From the NCBI RefSeq assembly GCF_002068095.1, contig NZ_LWIG01000063.1:1-55728 (forward strand): a DNA stretch of 55,728 nt, written 5' to 3'. This document shows positions 1-8,512 of the stretch, piece after piece. The notes beneath the pieces were generated by a model, which worked only from the letters and a program-made list of their open reading frames with translations, was not told the origin of the DNA and did not search any database. Source of the stretch: Bradyrhizobium sacchari (lineage in GTDB: Bacteria > Pseudomonadota > Alphaproteobacteria > Rhizobiales > Xanthobacteraceae). How positions within the stretch are numbered: the stretch's first letter is position 1; every line of letters begins with the position of its first letter. The position numbers and the translations under genes are program-made.

Positions 1-1418
1 TGATAGTCGTCTTCAATCCGGATGATGTCGTCTTCCCCGAGATAGGAGCCGGTCTGGACCTCGATCAGCTCCAGCATGATCTTGCCGGGGTTCTCCATCC
101 GGTGCACCGCGCCCATGGGGATGTAGATCGACTCGTTCTCATGCACGGTCTTGACGGTCTCGTTGACGGTGACGCGGGCCGCGCCGCGGACCACGATCCA
201 GTGCTCGGCGCGATGATGGTGCTTCTGCAGCGACAGCCGCCCACCCGGCTTCACCACGATGCGCTTGACCTGGTGGCGCTCGCCATTGTCGACGGACTGA
301 TAGCTGCCCCACGGCCGATGCACCTTGAGATGCTCCTCGGTGACCTTCGGCGCCACCGCCTTGAGCTTGGTGACGAGCCGCTTCAGGCCGTTGGCATCCT
401 TCTGGCGCGAGACCAGCACCGCATCCGCGGTGGCGACCACGACGAGATCGTCGACACCTTCGAGCGCGACCAGCGCGGAATCGGTGGTGACGTTGCAGTT
501 GCGGGAATCCTCGAACACCGCGGTGCCGTGCGCGGCATTGCCCTGCGCATCCTTCTCCGACAATTCCCACACCGCATGCCAGGAGCCGACGTCGGACCAG
601 CCGCAGGACACCGGCACCACGGCGGCGCGCGAGGTCTTCTCCATCACGGCGTAGTCGATCGAGATCGCCTTGGCCGCGCCGAACGCCTCGGGCTCCAGCG
701 TGACGAAGCCGAGATCGCGGCCGGCATTGTTGACCGCGTTGGCGACCGCCTCGACGCTTGCCGCATCGACCTTGCGGTATTCGTCGAGCAGGACGCTCGC
801 CGGGAACATGAAGTTGCCGCTGTTCCAGAGAAACCCCGAATTGACGTAGTCGGCCGCCGTCACGGCGTCCGGCTTCTCGACGAAGCGCGCGACCGCGTGC
901 ACCGCGCCGGAGATCACCTCGCCCGGGCTGATATAGCCGTATTCGGTCGCCGGCCGCTCCGGCTTGACGCCGAAGGTGACGATGCGCCCGGCGCTCGCGG
1001 CGGTGAGGCCTTCGCGGCATGCCGCAACGAAAGCGGCATTGTCCTGCACGACGTGATCGGCGGCGAGCGCGAGCACGATCGCCTCAGAGGCGCGGTTCTG
1101 CGCGAACACGGCGCCAGCGGCGATCGCGGGCCCGGAATCGCGCCGCATCGGCTCGAGGATCACGTCGGCCTCGATGCCGATCTCGGCGAGCTGCTCCAGC
1201 ACCATGAAGCGATAGGCCGCGTTGGTGATGACGATCGGGCGATCGAACAGCGATGCATCCGAGACGCGCAGCAGCGTGTCCTGGAAGGTCGAACGCGCAC
1301 CGAACAGCGGCAGGAACTGCTTCGGCCGCACCTCGCGCGAGGCGGGCCACAGCCGCGTGCCGGCACCGCCGCACATGATCAGGGGAATGATTTTGTGAGA
1401 CACCTGCGAGCTACTCAT
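1..1418 (-). CDS. manC: Mannose-1-phosphate guanylyltransferase / mannose-6-phosphate isomerase (3' end cut by window)
   Basis: Makes GDP-mannose from mannose-1-phosphate and GTP; type II members also carry a phosphomannose isomerase cupin domain. The frame is open from ATG at 1418 to the window edge, about 472 codons. The N-terminus shows the nucleotidyltransferase signature MCGGAGTRLWPASR followed by RPKQFL, and further in LALAADHVVQD. The last visible residues, VQTGSYLGEDDIIRIEDDY, are the usual end of the cupin domain, so only a few residues are missing. It starts 12 bp after the upstream epimerase gene, so the two are very likely co-transcribed. It supplies the mannosyl donor for the EPS made by the rest of the locus. 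Family assignment is firm; the exact gene name is by family resemblance. Confidence 0.93.
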   Translation of the reverse strand, partial: MSSSQVSHKIIPLIMCGGAGTRLWPASREVRPKQFLPLFGARSTFQDTLLRVSDASLFDRPIVITNAAYRFMVLEQLAEIGIEADVILEPMRRDSGPAIAAGAVFAQNRASEAIVLALAADHVVQDNAAFVAACREGLTAASAGRIVTFGVKPERPATEYGYISPGEVISGAVHAVARFVEKPDAVTAADYVNSGFLWNSGNFMFPASVLLDEYRKVDAASVEAVANAVNNAGRDLGFVTLEPEAFGAAKAISIDYAVMEKTSRAAVVPVSCGWSDVGSWHAVWELSEKDAQGNAAHGTAVFEDSRNCNVTTDSALVALEGVDDLVVVATADAVLVSRQKDANGLKRLVTKLKAVAPKVTEEHLKVHRPWGSYQSVDNGERHQVKRIVVKPGGRLSLQKHHHRAEHWIVVRGAARVTVNETVKTVHENESIYIPMGAVHRMENPGKIMLELIEVQTGSYLGEDDIIRIEDDY

Positions 1419-1430
1419 GTTGCAAGGGGA

Positions 1431-2450
1431 TCATACGCGGTGATACTGCCGATACCATTCGACGAAACGGCCAAGGCCATCTGCGATCGAGGTCGACGGC
1501 GAGAAACCGACGTCGCGCTGGAGCGCCGAAATGTCGGCGCGCGTCTCCAGGACGTCGCCGGCCTGCATCGGCAGCAACTGGCGGATCGCGGGCTTGCCGA
1601 TGATCTTCTCCAGCGTCTCGACGAACTCGATCAGGTTGACCGACCGGTTGTTGCCGATGTTATAGACCCGATACGGCGCATAGCTCGACGAATTTTCCGG
1701 CCGCTCCGCGTTCCAGTCGGGATTCGGCGCCGCGGGCCGATCGAGCGTGCGGATCACGCCTTCGACGATGTCGTCGACATAGGTGAAGTCGCGCCACATG
1801 TCGCCATTATTGAAGATCCTGATCGGCTCATCGGCGAAGATCGCGCGCGTGAACAGCCAGGCTGCCATGTCGGGCCGTCCCCACGGACCGTAGACGGTGA
1901 AGAAGCGAAGGCCGGTCACCGGCAGCTTGTGAACATGGGCGAAGGTGTGCGCCATCAGCTCGTTCGCCTTCTTGCTCGCCGCATAAAGGCTGACCGGATG
2001 ATTCACCGAATGCTCGGTCGAGTACGGCAAGGTGCGGTTGGCGCCGTAGACGGAGCTCGACGAGGCGTAGACGAGATGCTTGAGGCCATGACGCCGGCCG
2101 GCTTCGAGCACTGTGACGAAGCCGTCGCAATTGGCGCGGATGCTGGTGATGGGATCGTCGATCGAGGCACGCACGCCGGGCTGCGCCGCCAGATGCACGA
2201 CGCGGTCGGGCGAGACCTCGTCGAACACCCGCGTCACCGCGGCAAAATCAGCAAGATCGATCTCGTGGAATTTGAAACCCGGACGATGCTCGAGCGTTGC
2301 AAGACGCGCGCGCTTCAGCGCCGGATCGTAATACGGCGTGACTGAATCGATGCCAACGACTTGCTCGCCGCGCGCCAACAGCCGTTCACAAACGTGCATT
2401 CCGATGAAGCCGGCAGCACCGGTCACGATCACTGGCTGCAAAGTTGTCAC
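1431..2450 (-). CDS. NAD-dependent epimerase, probable UDP-glucuronate 4-epimerase
   Basis: A 339-residue extended short-chain dehydrogenase/reductase. It has the Rossmann glycine motif GAAGFIG at residues 11-17, the SSSVYG segment near 131-136 and the catalytic YxxxK (Y156, K160). The phrases VHLAAQPGVRAS and RFFTVYGPWGRPDMA are typical of the CapI/LspL UDP-glucuronate 4-epimerases, which make UDP-galacturonate. Length is normal for the family. It is the first gene of a short minus-strand unit with manC, so together they would provide GDP-mannose and UDP-galacturonate, two donors expected for Bradyrhizobium-type EPS. Substrate choice is inferred from family resemblance; UDP-glucose/galactose epimerase activity cannot be excluded from sequence alone. 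Confidence 0.88.
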   Translation of the reverse strand: MTTLQPVIVTGAAGFIGMHVCERLLARGEQVVGIDSVTPYYDPALKRARLATLEHRPGFKFHEIDLADFAAVTRVFDEVSPDRVVHLAAQPGVRASIDDPITSIRANCDGFVTVLEAGRRHGLKHLVYASSSSVYGANRTLPYSTEHSVNHPVSLYAASKKANELMAHTFAHVHKLPVTGLRFFTVYGPWGRPDMAAWLFTRAIFADEPIRIFNNGDMWRDFTYVDDIVEGVIRTLDRPAAPNPDWNAERPENSSSYAPYRVYNIGNNRSVNLIEFVETLEKIIGKPAIRQLLPMQAGDVLETRADISALQRDVGFSPSTSIADGLGRFVEWYRQYHRV

Positions 2451-2754
2451 CTCGTTGATTCCGCGAATGCAATGCCAGACCAGGAGATGAGAGGCAAGGT
2501 TCGGACGATTGCGAGAGTCATCAAATCAGGCGTCCATGTAAGCGCATCGAAATGTGTAGGAAACATGATGGCGCCATGCATCGTCGCATGCTATCGGCCT
2601 CGCGAAGATGCTCGGACGATAGCGCCAACTGTGCTACAGGTCATAGATCGTATATTCGGCGCGAATGCTTAGTCTTGAGGCAACATCGCGTCAGAGCTCA
2701 CTCTGAATCAGACGCTCACCAAGAACAAGACACCCACCAAGAAAAAGATCGGCT
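2451..2754. other. Divergent intergenic region
   Basis: About 300 bp between the epimerase (minus) and the first glycosyltransferase (plus). It must hold promoters for both directions. It is less GC-rich than its surroundings. I see no convincing coding frame and no clear -35/-10 pair. Confidence 0.5.
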
Positions 2755-3870
2755 TTGAAACTCTCCATCAACGGCAGGTTCCTGTCACAATCGCTTACAG
2801 GCGTGCAACGCTACGCCGCCGAAATCGTCAAGGCGATGGACCGCTTGCTCGCGAGCGGAGACGCTCCGCGACAACTGCTGGATGCAGAGTGGCAGATTCT
2901 CGCGCCGCCAAATGCGCAGGCACTTCCCGGACTTAGCCGTATCAACGTCAAGCAGGTTGGATCGTTGCAGGGCCATGCGTGGGATCAGATCGATCTTGCG
3001 CGCGCAGCCGCGGGCACGCGCCTGATCAGCCTTGCCAATTCCGGTCCGGTGCTCCATCGCGACCATCTGGTCGTGATCCACGACGCGCAGGTTTTCAGGC
3101 GACCGGACTTCTTCAGCTGGCGCTACCTCGCCTTGCACCGGACACTCGGCCATTTGCTGGCGCGCGCCGCAACGATCGCAACAGTTTCCGCGTTTTCGCG
3201 CAACGAACTTGCCGAGGTGCTGTCGCTGGATCCCGCCTCGATCCCCGTCATTCCGAACAGCGCGGAGCATTTCGCGACCGTCGCGCCGGATTTCTCGATC
3301 ATCGATCGACTGCGGCTTGCGCCCCACCAATTCTTTCTCTTCGTCGGCTCGATGACGAAGAACAAGAATGTCGATACCGCCGTTCGCGCCGCCGAGCGGC
3401 TCGGCCGCGCCGATTTTCCGCTGGTCGTGGTCGGGGGCGACAACAGCAAGGTCTTTGGCGGCGGCACCACCGAATCGCGAAACGGGATCGTGGTCGCTGG
3501 CCGCCTGAAGGACGAGGAAATCGCGGCGCTCTTTGCCCGGGCAACCGCCTTCGTTTTCCCGAGCCTTTACGAGGGCTTCGGCATACCTCCACTGGAAGCC
3601 ATGTACTTCGCCTGCCCGGTCATTGCGAGTTCCGCCGCGGCGGTGCGCGAGACCTGCGACGATGCCGCCGTTTATTTCGATCCACTGGATGCGGACGGGC
3701 TGTCGGCGCGGATGCACGACAGAATTGAACTCGGCAGGATCTCACCTGCGGAACAGGAGAGGCAGCAAAAGCGTCTTGCGACATATTCCTGGGCCAAGTC
3801 GGCCGCAGCAATGCTCGAATTCCTCGCCAAACCGGCTTCGCAAACCGCATCGGGACGTCTCGCGCAATGA
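2755..3870 (+). CDS. Glycosyltransferase family 4 protein
   Basis: A 371-residue GT-B fold transferase, predicted to add one sugar to the lipid-linked EPS repeat at the inner face of the cytoplasmic membrane. The N-terminus (INGRF...TGVQRYA) and the C-terminal donor-site motif EGFGIPPLEAM, with the E-x7-E pattern near residues 273-281, mark GT4. The segment FVGSMTKNKNVDTAVRA is the usual start of the second Rossmann domain. The start is TTG at 2755, preceded by a purine-rich stretch; no upstream ATG fits as well. The next glycosyltransferase gene follows after 82 bp on the same strand. The N-terminus resembles WbaZ/mannosyl-type transferases, but the sugar is not determinable. Confidence 0.88.
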   Translation: MKLSINGRFLSQSLTGVQRYAAEIVKAMDRLLASGDAPRQLLDAEWQILAPPNAQALPGLSRINVKQVGSLQGHAWDQIDLARAAAGTRLISLANSGPVLHRDHLVVIHDAQVFRRPDFFSWRYLALHRTLGHLLARAATIATVSAFSRNELAEVLSLDPASIPVIPNSAEHFATVAPDFSIIDRLRLAPHQFFLFVGSMTKNKNVDTAVRAAERLGRADFPLVVVGGDNSKVFGGGTTESRNGIVVAGRLKDEEIAALFARATAFVFPSLYEGFGIPPLEAMYFACPVIASSAAAVRETCDDAAVYFDPLDADGLSARMHDRIELGRISPAEQERQQKRLATYSWAKSAAAMLEFLAKPASQTASGRLAQ

Positions 3871-3952
3871 CGCGGCCCAATTATTGCTGCTTGGAGGCAT
3901 CAGAGATGCATCCGCGAGATCCGGCTCCTGCAACTCAAGGAAGGAATGACCG

Positions 3953-5113
3953 TTGTCCAGCGGCCTGAAAATTCTGCATGTCGCCGAGACGGTCAGAGGC
4001 GGCATCGCGACATATCTCAACGAGTTGCATCCGCACCAGCGCGCCAGCTTCGGCCGCGGAAACGTCAACTATGTCGTTCCGTCCGACCATCGCGGCGATC
4101 TGGTGAACATCGAGGATGATGCCGTCACCACGTTTCCGCGTGACGGCCGCAATGCGCTCGGCCTGTTTCGCATGCTGTTCGCGACCATGCGCGCGGTGCG
4201 GCAGCTTCGGCCCGATATCATCCATCTTCATTCGTCGTTTGCCGGGCTCGTGGTGCGCCCCGTGCTATGGCTGACCTATCGGCGTTCGCGCATCGTCTAT
4301 TGCCCGCACGGATGGGCGTTCGGCCGCGAGACCGGCCGCCTCAGCCGCGAAGTCACCAGGCTCACCGAGCTGGTGCTGTCGAAATTCACCCATCGCATCG
4401 TGTGCATCTCGGAGAGCGAGCGGACCGACGCCATTCAGGTCGGAATCGCGGCAAACCGCCTCGTTCTTGTGCACAACGGGATTTCCAAACAACGCCCCGT
4501 GCTCGACCAGCGTACAGCGCCGTGGCGATCAGAGAAGATCAAGGTCCTCTTCATCGGACGCCTCGACCGTCAGAAAGGGTATGACCTCCTGATCGAGGCG
4601 GCCCGCGCGCTTCGCGACACGATCGACGTGCGCCTGATCGGCGCTTCGGTCGTCAGCAAATTCCGCCAAAGCGATCTCCCGGCCAACGTCTCGCTGCTGG
4701 GCTGGATGAATCGCAACCAGATCGAAGCCGAGCTCGACCAGGCCGACATGGTCGCAATTCCATCGCGCTGGGAGGCGTTTGGCCTGGTCGCGATCGAGGC
4801 AATGCGTGCGGCCAAACCGATCATCGCCTTCCGCATCGGCGCCCTGCCGGAGATCGTCGAAGACAATGCGACGGGCGTGCTCTGCGACGAGGTCTCAGCG
4901 GACAAGCTGGTTGAAGGCTTTCGACGTGCAACCGGACTGGACCTGCCAGCGGTCGGCCGGGCCGGATATGAGCGCTTCGCCTGCCTCTATGACATCGAGC
5001 AGACGCACCGGACCTTGAGCCAGGTCTATGCCGATGTCCTGCACATGCGCCAGAGCGAATCCGGTCAGCAGGCCAAGCTGCAGTCCGACCTTCCGAACAA
5101 TCTGCGACCGTGA
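3953..5113 (+). CDS. Glycosyltransferase family 4 protein
   Basis: A 386-residue GT4 enzyme. It begins KILHVAETVRGGIATYL, has the inter-domain segment FIGRLDRQKGYDLLIEA, and the donor-binding motif WEAFGLVAIEAM with E-x7-E spacing, followed by GALPEIV and ATGVLCD. The start is TTG at 3953: AAGGAAGG lies 7-8 bases upstream, while a nearby ATG at 3946 is in another frame. It probably shares a transcript with the preceding glycosyltransferase. Together they form the first two of five GT4 genes in the locus. Donor and acceptor are unknown. Confidence 0.88.
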   Translation: MSSGLKILHVAETVRGGIATYLNELHPHQRASFGRGNVNYVVPSDHRGDLVNIEDDAVTTFPRDGRNALGLFRMLFATMRAVRQLRPDIIHLHSSFAGLVVRPVLWLTYRRSRIVYCPHGWAFGRETGRLSREVTRLTELVLSKFTHRIVCISESERTDAIQVGIAANRLVLVHNGISKQRPVLDQRTAPWRSEKIKVLFIGRLDRQKGYDLLIEAARALRDTIDVRLIGASVVSKFRQSDLPANVSLLGWMNRNQIEAELDQADMVAIPSRWEAFGLVAIEAMRAAKPIIAFRIGALPEIVEDNATGVLCDEVSADKLVEGFRRATGLDLPAVGRAGYERFACLYDIEQTHRTLSQVYADVLHMRQSESGQQAKLQSDLPNNLRP

Positions 5114-5124
5114 TGACAGTCCGA

Positions 5125-5268
5125 TCAGGCCATCCGACGGCCATCTTCCTGCGCGAATTCGCCGTCGGTCACCCGGTCGTCGGAGAACGACCAGACGATT
5201 GCGGACGCTACGATCATCGCACAGGTGAGAAAGCCGGCTGCGAACAGCAGCGATCCGGTTTGCAACAT
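5125..5268 (-). CDS. Small putative single-span membrane protein
   Basis: A 47-codon frame opposite to its neighbours, beginning MLQTGSLLFAAGF. Residues 7-26 are strongly hydrophobic (one membrane segment) and the tail is charged (SDDRVTDGEFAQEDGRR). GGGAAG lies about 10 bases upstream of the ATG. Hydrophobic head plus acidic tail argue for a real small protein, but the call rests only on composition and a plausible ribosome binding site. I recognise no family. Confidence 0.4.
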   Translation of the reverse strand: MLQTGSLLFAAGFLTCAMIVASAIVWSFSDDRVTDGEFAQEDGRRMA

Positions 5269-5794
5269 TGTCTTCGTCTTCCCTGTTGTTTGACCGTGCA
5301 ACTAGCCGGATCAGGATTAGGAAGACCTTACGGACGCCAGCGTGATGCCAGCTTCCGGATCTAAGCGTTAACGGAGGCGGAATCCCGTCGCGGACATTTC
5401 GATCCGACCTCGCTTACACAGCATGGCCAATCGCAAGAAAGGACACCGCAGGGTGAGCGCACATTCGACACGACCACGGGGATTTATTGCAGTGATGCCT
5501 TGCGACGATGTCATCGCAGACCCGAGCCATCAGCGCATGCGACCAACAAATTCGAGCTCAAGCCTCAATCGTGACATCGATCCGACACGTGTATGGCTAG
5601 TTTGCAAACTGCTTATGAAACGGGAACTTCACGCACAAATTTTGAACAGACGTTCTTGCGTTTATCGCGGTTCACAAGTTGCAATAAGGTCACAGCCATA
5701 GGTGCTTTACCATAAAGACGAAGAGCCAGCAGTGACTCCTCACCACGGGGTTTGTACGGTGTTTCCGATTTTAGATGAGTACGAGGGGATCGCG
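5269..5794. promoter_or_regulatory. Long leader region of the EPS export operon
   Basis: More than 500 bp without a convincing gene before the Wza-like gene. It is AT-richer than the surroundings. A perfect 12-bp palindrome AGTTTGCAAACT sits at 5599-5610 inside a GTATGG...CTTATGA block that resembles a block upstream of the HD-GYP gene. CCACGGGG occurs twice (near 5474 and 5743). The long leader suggests complex control of EPS export; no factor can be assigned. Confidence 0.4.
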
Positions 5795-7018
5795 GTGGCT
5801 AAGACCGAACGTTTTTCTTTTGATTTCGGGATTAGCCGAATCCTGGCCGTGGCTGCGATCAGCAGCTCGCTGGCGGGCTGCGCGGGCTTCATTCCGCTGG
5901 ACGCGCCGGATGCCGTTGCCACGCACACGAATGCCGCGCTCGTCACCGAACCCACCACTCCGCTCGCCTATGCGCTGATGCCGGTCAACCCGGCGGTCCT
6001 GCAGGCGACCAACGGCTTCACTGACTCCTCCGGGAAGATCTTCTCGCGCCTGCCCGGCGGCAATTATCGCGACGTCACGATCGGCATCGGCGACATCGTG
6101 ACCGTGACCGTGTACGAAGCGCAGGCAGGCGGCCTGTTCATTCCGCGCGAAGCGGGCGTGCGGCCGGGCAATTTCGTCGACATTCCGCGCCAGCAGGTCG
6201 ACCAGTCCGGCAACATCAACATTCCCTACGCAGGATCGATCAAGGTTGCCGGGCTGACGCCGCGCGCCGTGTCGAACATCATCCGCGAGCGCCTCAAGGA
6301 CCGCGCTATCGATCCGCAGGCGGTCGTGAGCGTGGCCGAGCAGCGCGGCAACCAGATCAGCGTGCTCGGCGAGGTCAATTCGCCACAGCGCTTTCCGGTC
6401 GACCCGGGCGGCATTCGCCTGATGGGCGCCATCGCGCGCGCCGGCGGTCCGAAATACCCCTCCTACGAGAGCACGATCACGATCAAGCGCGAGGGCCGCA
6501 CCTACAACGAGTCGATGTCCACCATCGTGCATAATCCGAGCGAGGACGTGCTGCTCGCGCCGGGCGACGTGGTCTTCCTCACCCGCATTCCCCGCGTCTA
6601 CATGGTGTTCGGCTCGACGCCGTCGCCGGGTTCGATCGGTGGCACCAACAACCGCCGTTTCTCGTTCGAGAACGACAACATGTCGCTGGCCGAAGCCATT
6701 GCGAAGGCGGGCGGCCTCGACGGCAACCGCGCCGACTCCAAGTCGATCTACGTCTATCGCTTCGAGCCCAAGCCGCTGCTCGAGCGCATCGGCATCGACG
6801 TGTCGCAGTTCCCGACCAAGACGATCCCCGCGGTCTACAAGTTCGACATGAGCAAGCCCGACGGCTGGTTCCAGGCAGACACGTTCCGGATGCGCGATCA
6901 CGACGTGATCTCCGTGGCGGAATCGCCGTCGACCGAATTCATCAAGCTCATGAACCCGCTGAACGCAGCGAGCGTCAACGCGGACAACATCAGCTCGGTG
7001 GTCGTGAATTCGAAGTGA
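5795..7018 (+). CDS. Wza-like polysaccharide export outer-membrane lipoprotein
   Basis: Forms the periplasm-to-outer-membrane channel for EPS, working with the Wzc-like kinase at 30.8 kb. From GTG at 5795 the protein is 407 residues. A short basic N-terminus is followed by a hydrophobic stretch and the lipobox LAGC, so it should be lipidated. The central region (DVTIGIGDIVTVTVYEA ... VDQSGNINIPYAGSIKVAGLTP) is the poly_export domain, followed by two SLBB-type segments (VLGEVNSPQRFPVDPGG and EAIAKAGGLDG). GAGG lies about 10 bases before this GTG; upstream in-frame starts (such as GTG 5702) would bury the signal peptide. The PslG-like gene follows after about 100 bp. Confidence 0.9.
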   Translation: MAKTERFSFDFGISRILAVAAISSSLAGCAGFIPLDAPDAVATHTNAALVTEPTTPLAYALMPVNPAVLQATNGFTDSSGKIFSRLPGGNYRDVTIGIGDIVTVTVYEAQAGGLFIPREAGVRPGNFVDIPRQQVDQSGNINIPYAGSIKVAGLTPRAVSNIIRERLKDRAIDPQAVVSVAEQRGNQISVLGEVNSPQRFPVDPGGIRLMGAIARAGGPKYPSYESTITIKREGRTYNESMSTIVHNPSEDVLLAPGDVVFLTRIPRVYMVFGSTPSPGSIGGTNNRRFSFENDNMSLAEAIAKAGGLDGNRADSKSIYVYRFEPKPLLERIGIDVSQFPTKTIPAVYKFDMSKPDGWFQADTFRMRDHDVISVAESPSTEFIKLMNPLNAASVNADNISSVVVNSK

Positions 7019-7114
7019 GCCGAACACGGAATTGCCGTCCGCACATATGCGGCGGCGATCCGCCCAATTCGAACCATAAGAGGGAGGTAGTTCGTTAGCC
7101 AAATCGATTGGCGA

Positions 7115-8470
7115 ATGTGGAGCAACAGCGTGACCGAGCCCAGCAGACCAGATCGGCCCCATTCGCGATGGCAGCTTGCCGCCCTGGCCGTGACGATCGG
7201 TTTAGCATCGGCTTCCGCGAGCGCGCAGAATGCGCAACCGCTCGAGCAGCGGTTTCTGTTCGGTGTGGGCACGCATCAGGGCCTCGGCGGCTCAGTCAGC
7301 GGCCGGGGCTATGTGCCAGCCATCTCGGTGAAGCAGATGAAGGAACTGGGTGCGACCTCGTTCCGAGACGATCTGCCCTGGTCGGACTTCGAGCTGCCAG
7401 GCCGGCAGCTCGGCTTCAATCCCTTGCTCGGCCGGCTCGATGCGCAGATCAAGGCCAACATCGGCCCTCCCGTCATCATCTTGGCTTTCGGCCACCATCT
7501 CGTTCCGAATTCGACCCCGCCGACGACCGACGAGGCCCGCCAGCGCTTCGTCAATTATGCGACGGTCGTTGCGCAGACGCTTGCCGCCCGGCGGCCCATC
7601 TTCGAACTGTGGAACGAGTACAATCTCGAAGCGCGCAAGAATCCGGATTTCAGCATCGACAACTATGTGGCGCTCGCGCGGGTGGTGCAGCCGGTCGTCA
7701 AGCGTGCGGCTCCCTCGTCTCCCTTTGTGGTCGGCGCACTCGGCGACGATCCGGGCTGGAAGTGGACCGATGCGCTGTTGCGGACCGGCCTGCTCGAGAT
7801 CGCGGACGGAATATCGATCCACATCTACAATCACTGCATGAACCCGGCGAGGCGAACCGCGGCCGAAGCGATCGAGCGGCTCGAAGCCTTTCATCAGCGT
7901 GTCGCGCAGGCAACCAACAATCCCGCCTATCCGATCTATCTCACCGAGGCAGGCTGGCCCAACGGCGAGGCCAAATGCAGCGTGAATGAACAGCTGGCGG
8001 CCGACAACATGGCGCAAATGATCCTGTGGTCATCGACGGCTGGACCCTGGCTGAAGGGACTCTGGCTTTACGAGCTCAAGGACAGCGGCACCAAGCCCGA
8101 CGCGCTCGAGCACAATTTTGGCATCTACCACTTCGACAATTCGCCGAAGCCCGCCGTCTGCTCGATCCGGGATAGCTGGGCGTTCGTTCGGACGAGTCTA
8201 AAAGCGGAGAGAACCAGGCCCGTTCCGGGCGTCGTTCTGGTTCGAAGCCAGGATGGGTCCGACGTGAAGGCGGCGCTGTGGTCGGACAACCCGACCAAGC
8301 GTTTTGAAGTCCGATTGAAAGGCGCAGAATCGAATGCCGAGGTCAGCCATGTATGTCAGCAAGGGGCAGGTCTCGCTCCCGGCGCCTGGACGGAGCTATC
8401 GACCACCCCCCTGCTCGTCACCGCAAAGGGGCAGGCCGCGCTCGATTTCGAGATCCGGCCGGCCAACTGA
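7115..8470 (+). CDS. PslG-like exported glycoside hydrolase (clan GH-A, GH39-like)
   Basis: A 451-residue protein with an N-terminal signal peptide (hydrophobic near residues 20-37, SASAQNA cleavage region), so probably periplasmic. The TIM barrel has the clan GH-A pair: acid/base Glu in FELWNEYN (E168) and nucleophile Glu in YLTEAGW (E278), plus SIHIY (H236) and the late barrel strand GLWLYELKDSG. A beta-sandwich-like segment follows. PslG, a GH39 enzyme of the Pseudomonas Psl locus, has the same architecture and context. Its likely role is trimming or releasing nascent EPS in the periplasm. The start is ATG 7115; GTG 7130 is an alternative. It lies between the export lipoprotein and two glycosyltransferases on the same strand. 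GH number and substrate are inferred. Confidence 0.82.
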   Translation: MWSNSVTEPSRPDRPHSRWQLAALAVTIGLASASASAQNAQPLEQRFLFGVGTHQGLGGSVSGRGYVPAISVKQMKELGATSFRDDLPWSDFELPGRQLGFNPLLGRLDAQIKANIGPPVIILAFGHHLVPNSTPPTTDEARQRFVNYATVVAQTLAARRPIFELWNEYNLEARKNPDFSIDNYVALARVVQPVVKRAAPSSPFVVGALGDDPGWKWTDALLRTGLLEIADGISIHIYNHCMNPARRTAAEAIERLEAFHQRVAQATNNPAYPIYLTEAGWPNGEAKCSVNEQLAADNMAQMILWSSTAGPWLKGLWLYELKDSGTKPDALEHNFGIYHFDNSPKPAVCSIRDSWAFVRTSLKAERTRPVPGVVLVRSQDGSDVKAALWSDNPTKRFEVRLKGAESNAEVSHVCQQGAGLAPGAWTELSTTPLLVTAKGQAALDFEIRPAN

Positions 8471-8512
8471 CGCTGTCGCGGCCGCCGCGCGCCACAGGAT
8501 CCGGGGCGTTTC

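Noticed and set aside
102..2345. Very long plus-strand frame (747 codons) across the manC/epimerase genes
   Set aside because: It is antisense to two genes with clear catalytic motifs; the translation is Arg/Asp/His/Gly-rich with no domain signature, typical of shadow frames in GC-rich DNA.
5591..5604. Possible sigma-54 promoter TGGCTAG-TTTGCA
   Set aside because: The GG and GC elements are only 7 bases apart instead of the required 10.
5423..5701. Open frame of 92 codons in the leader of the Wza-like gene
   Set aside because: No domain, no hydrophobic segment, no good start site; ends where the next frame begins by chance.
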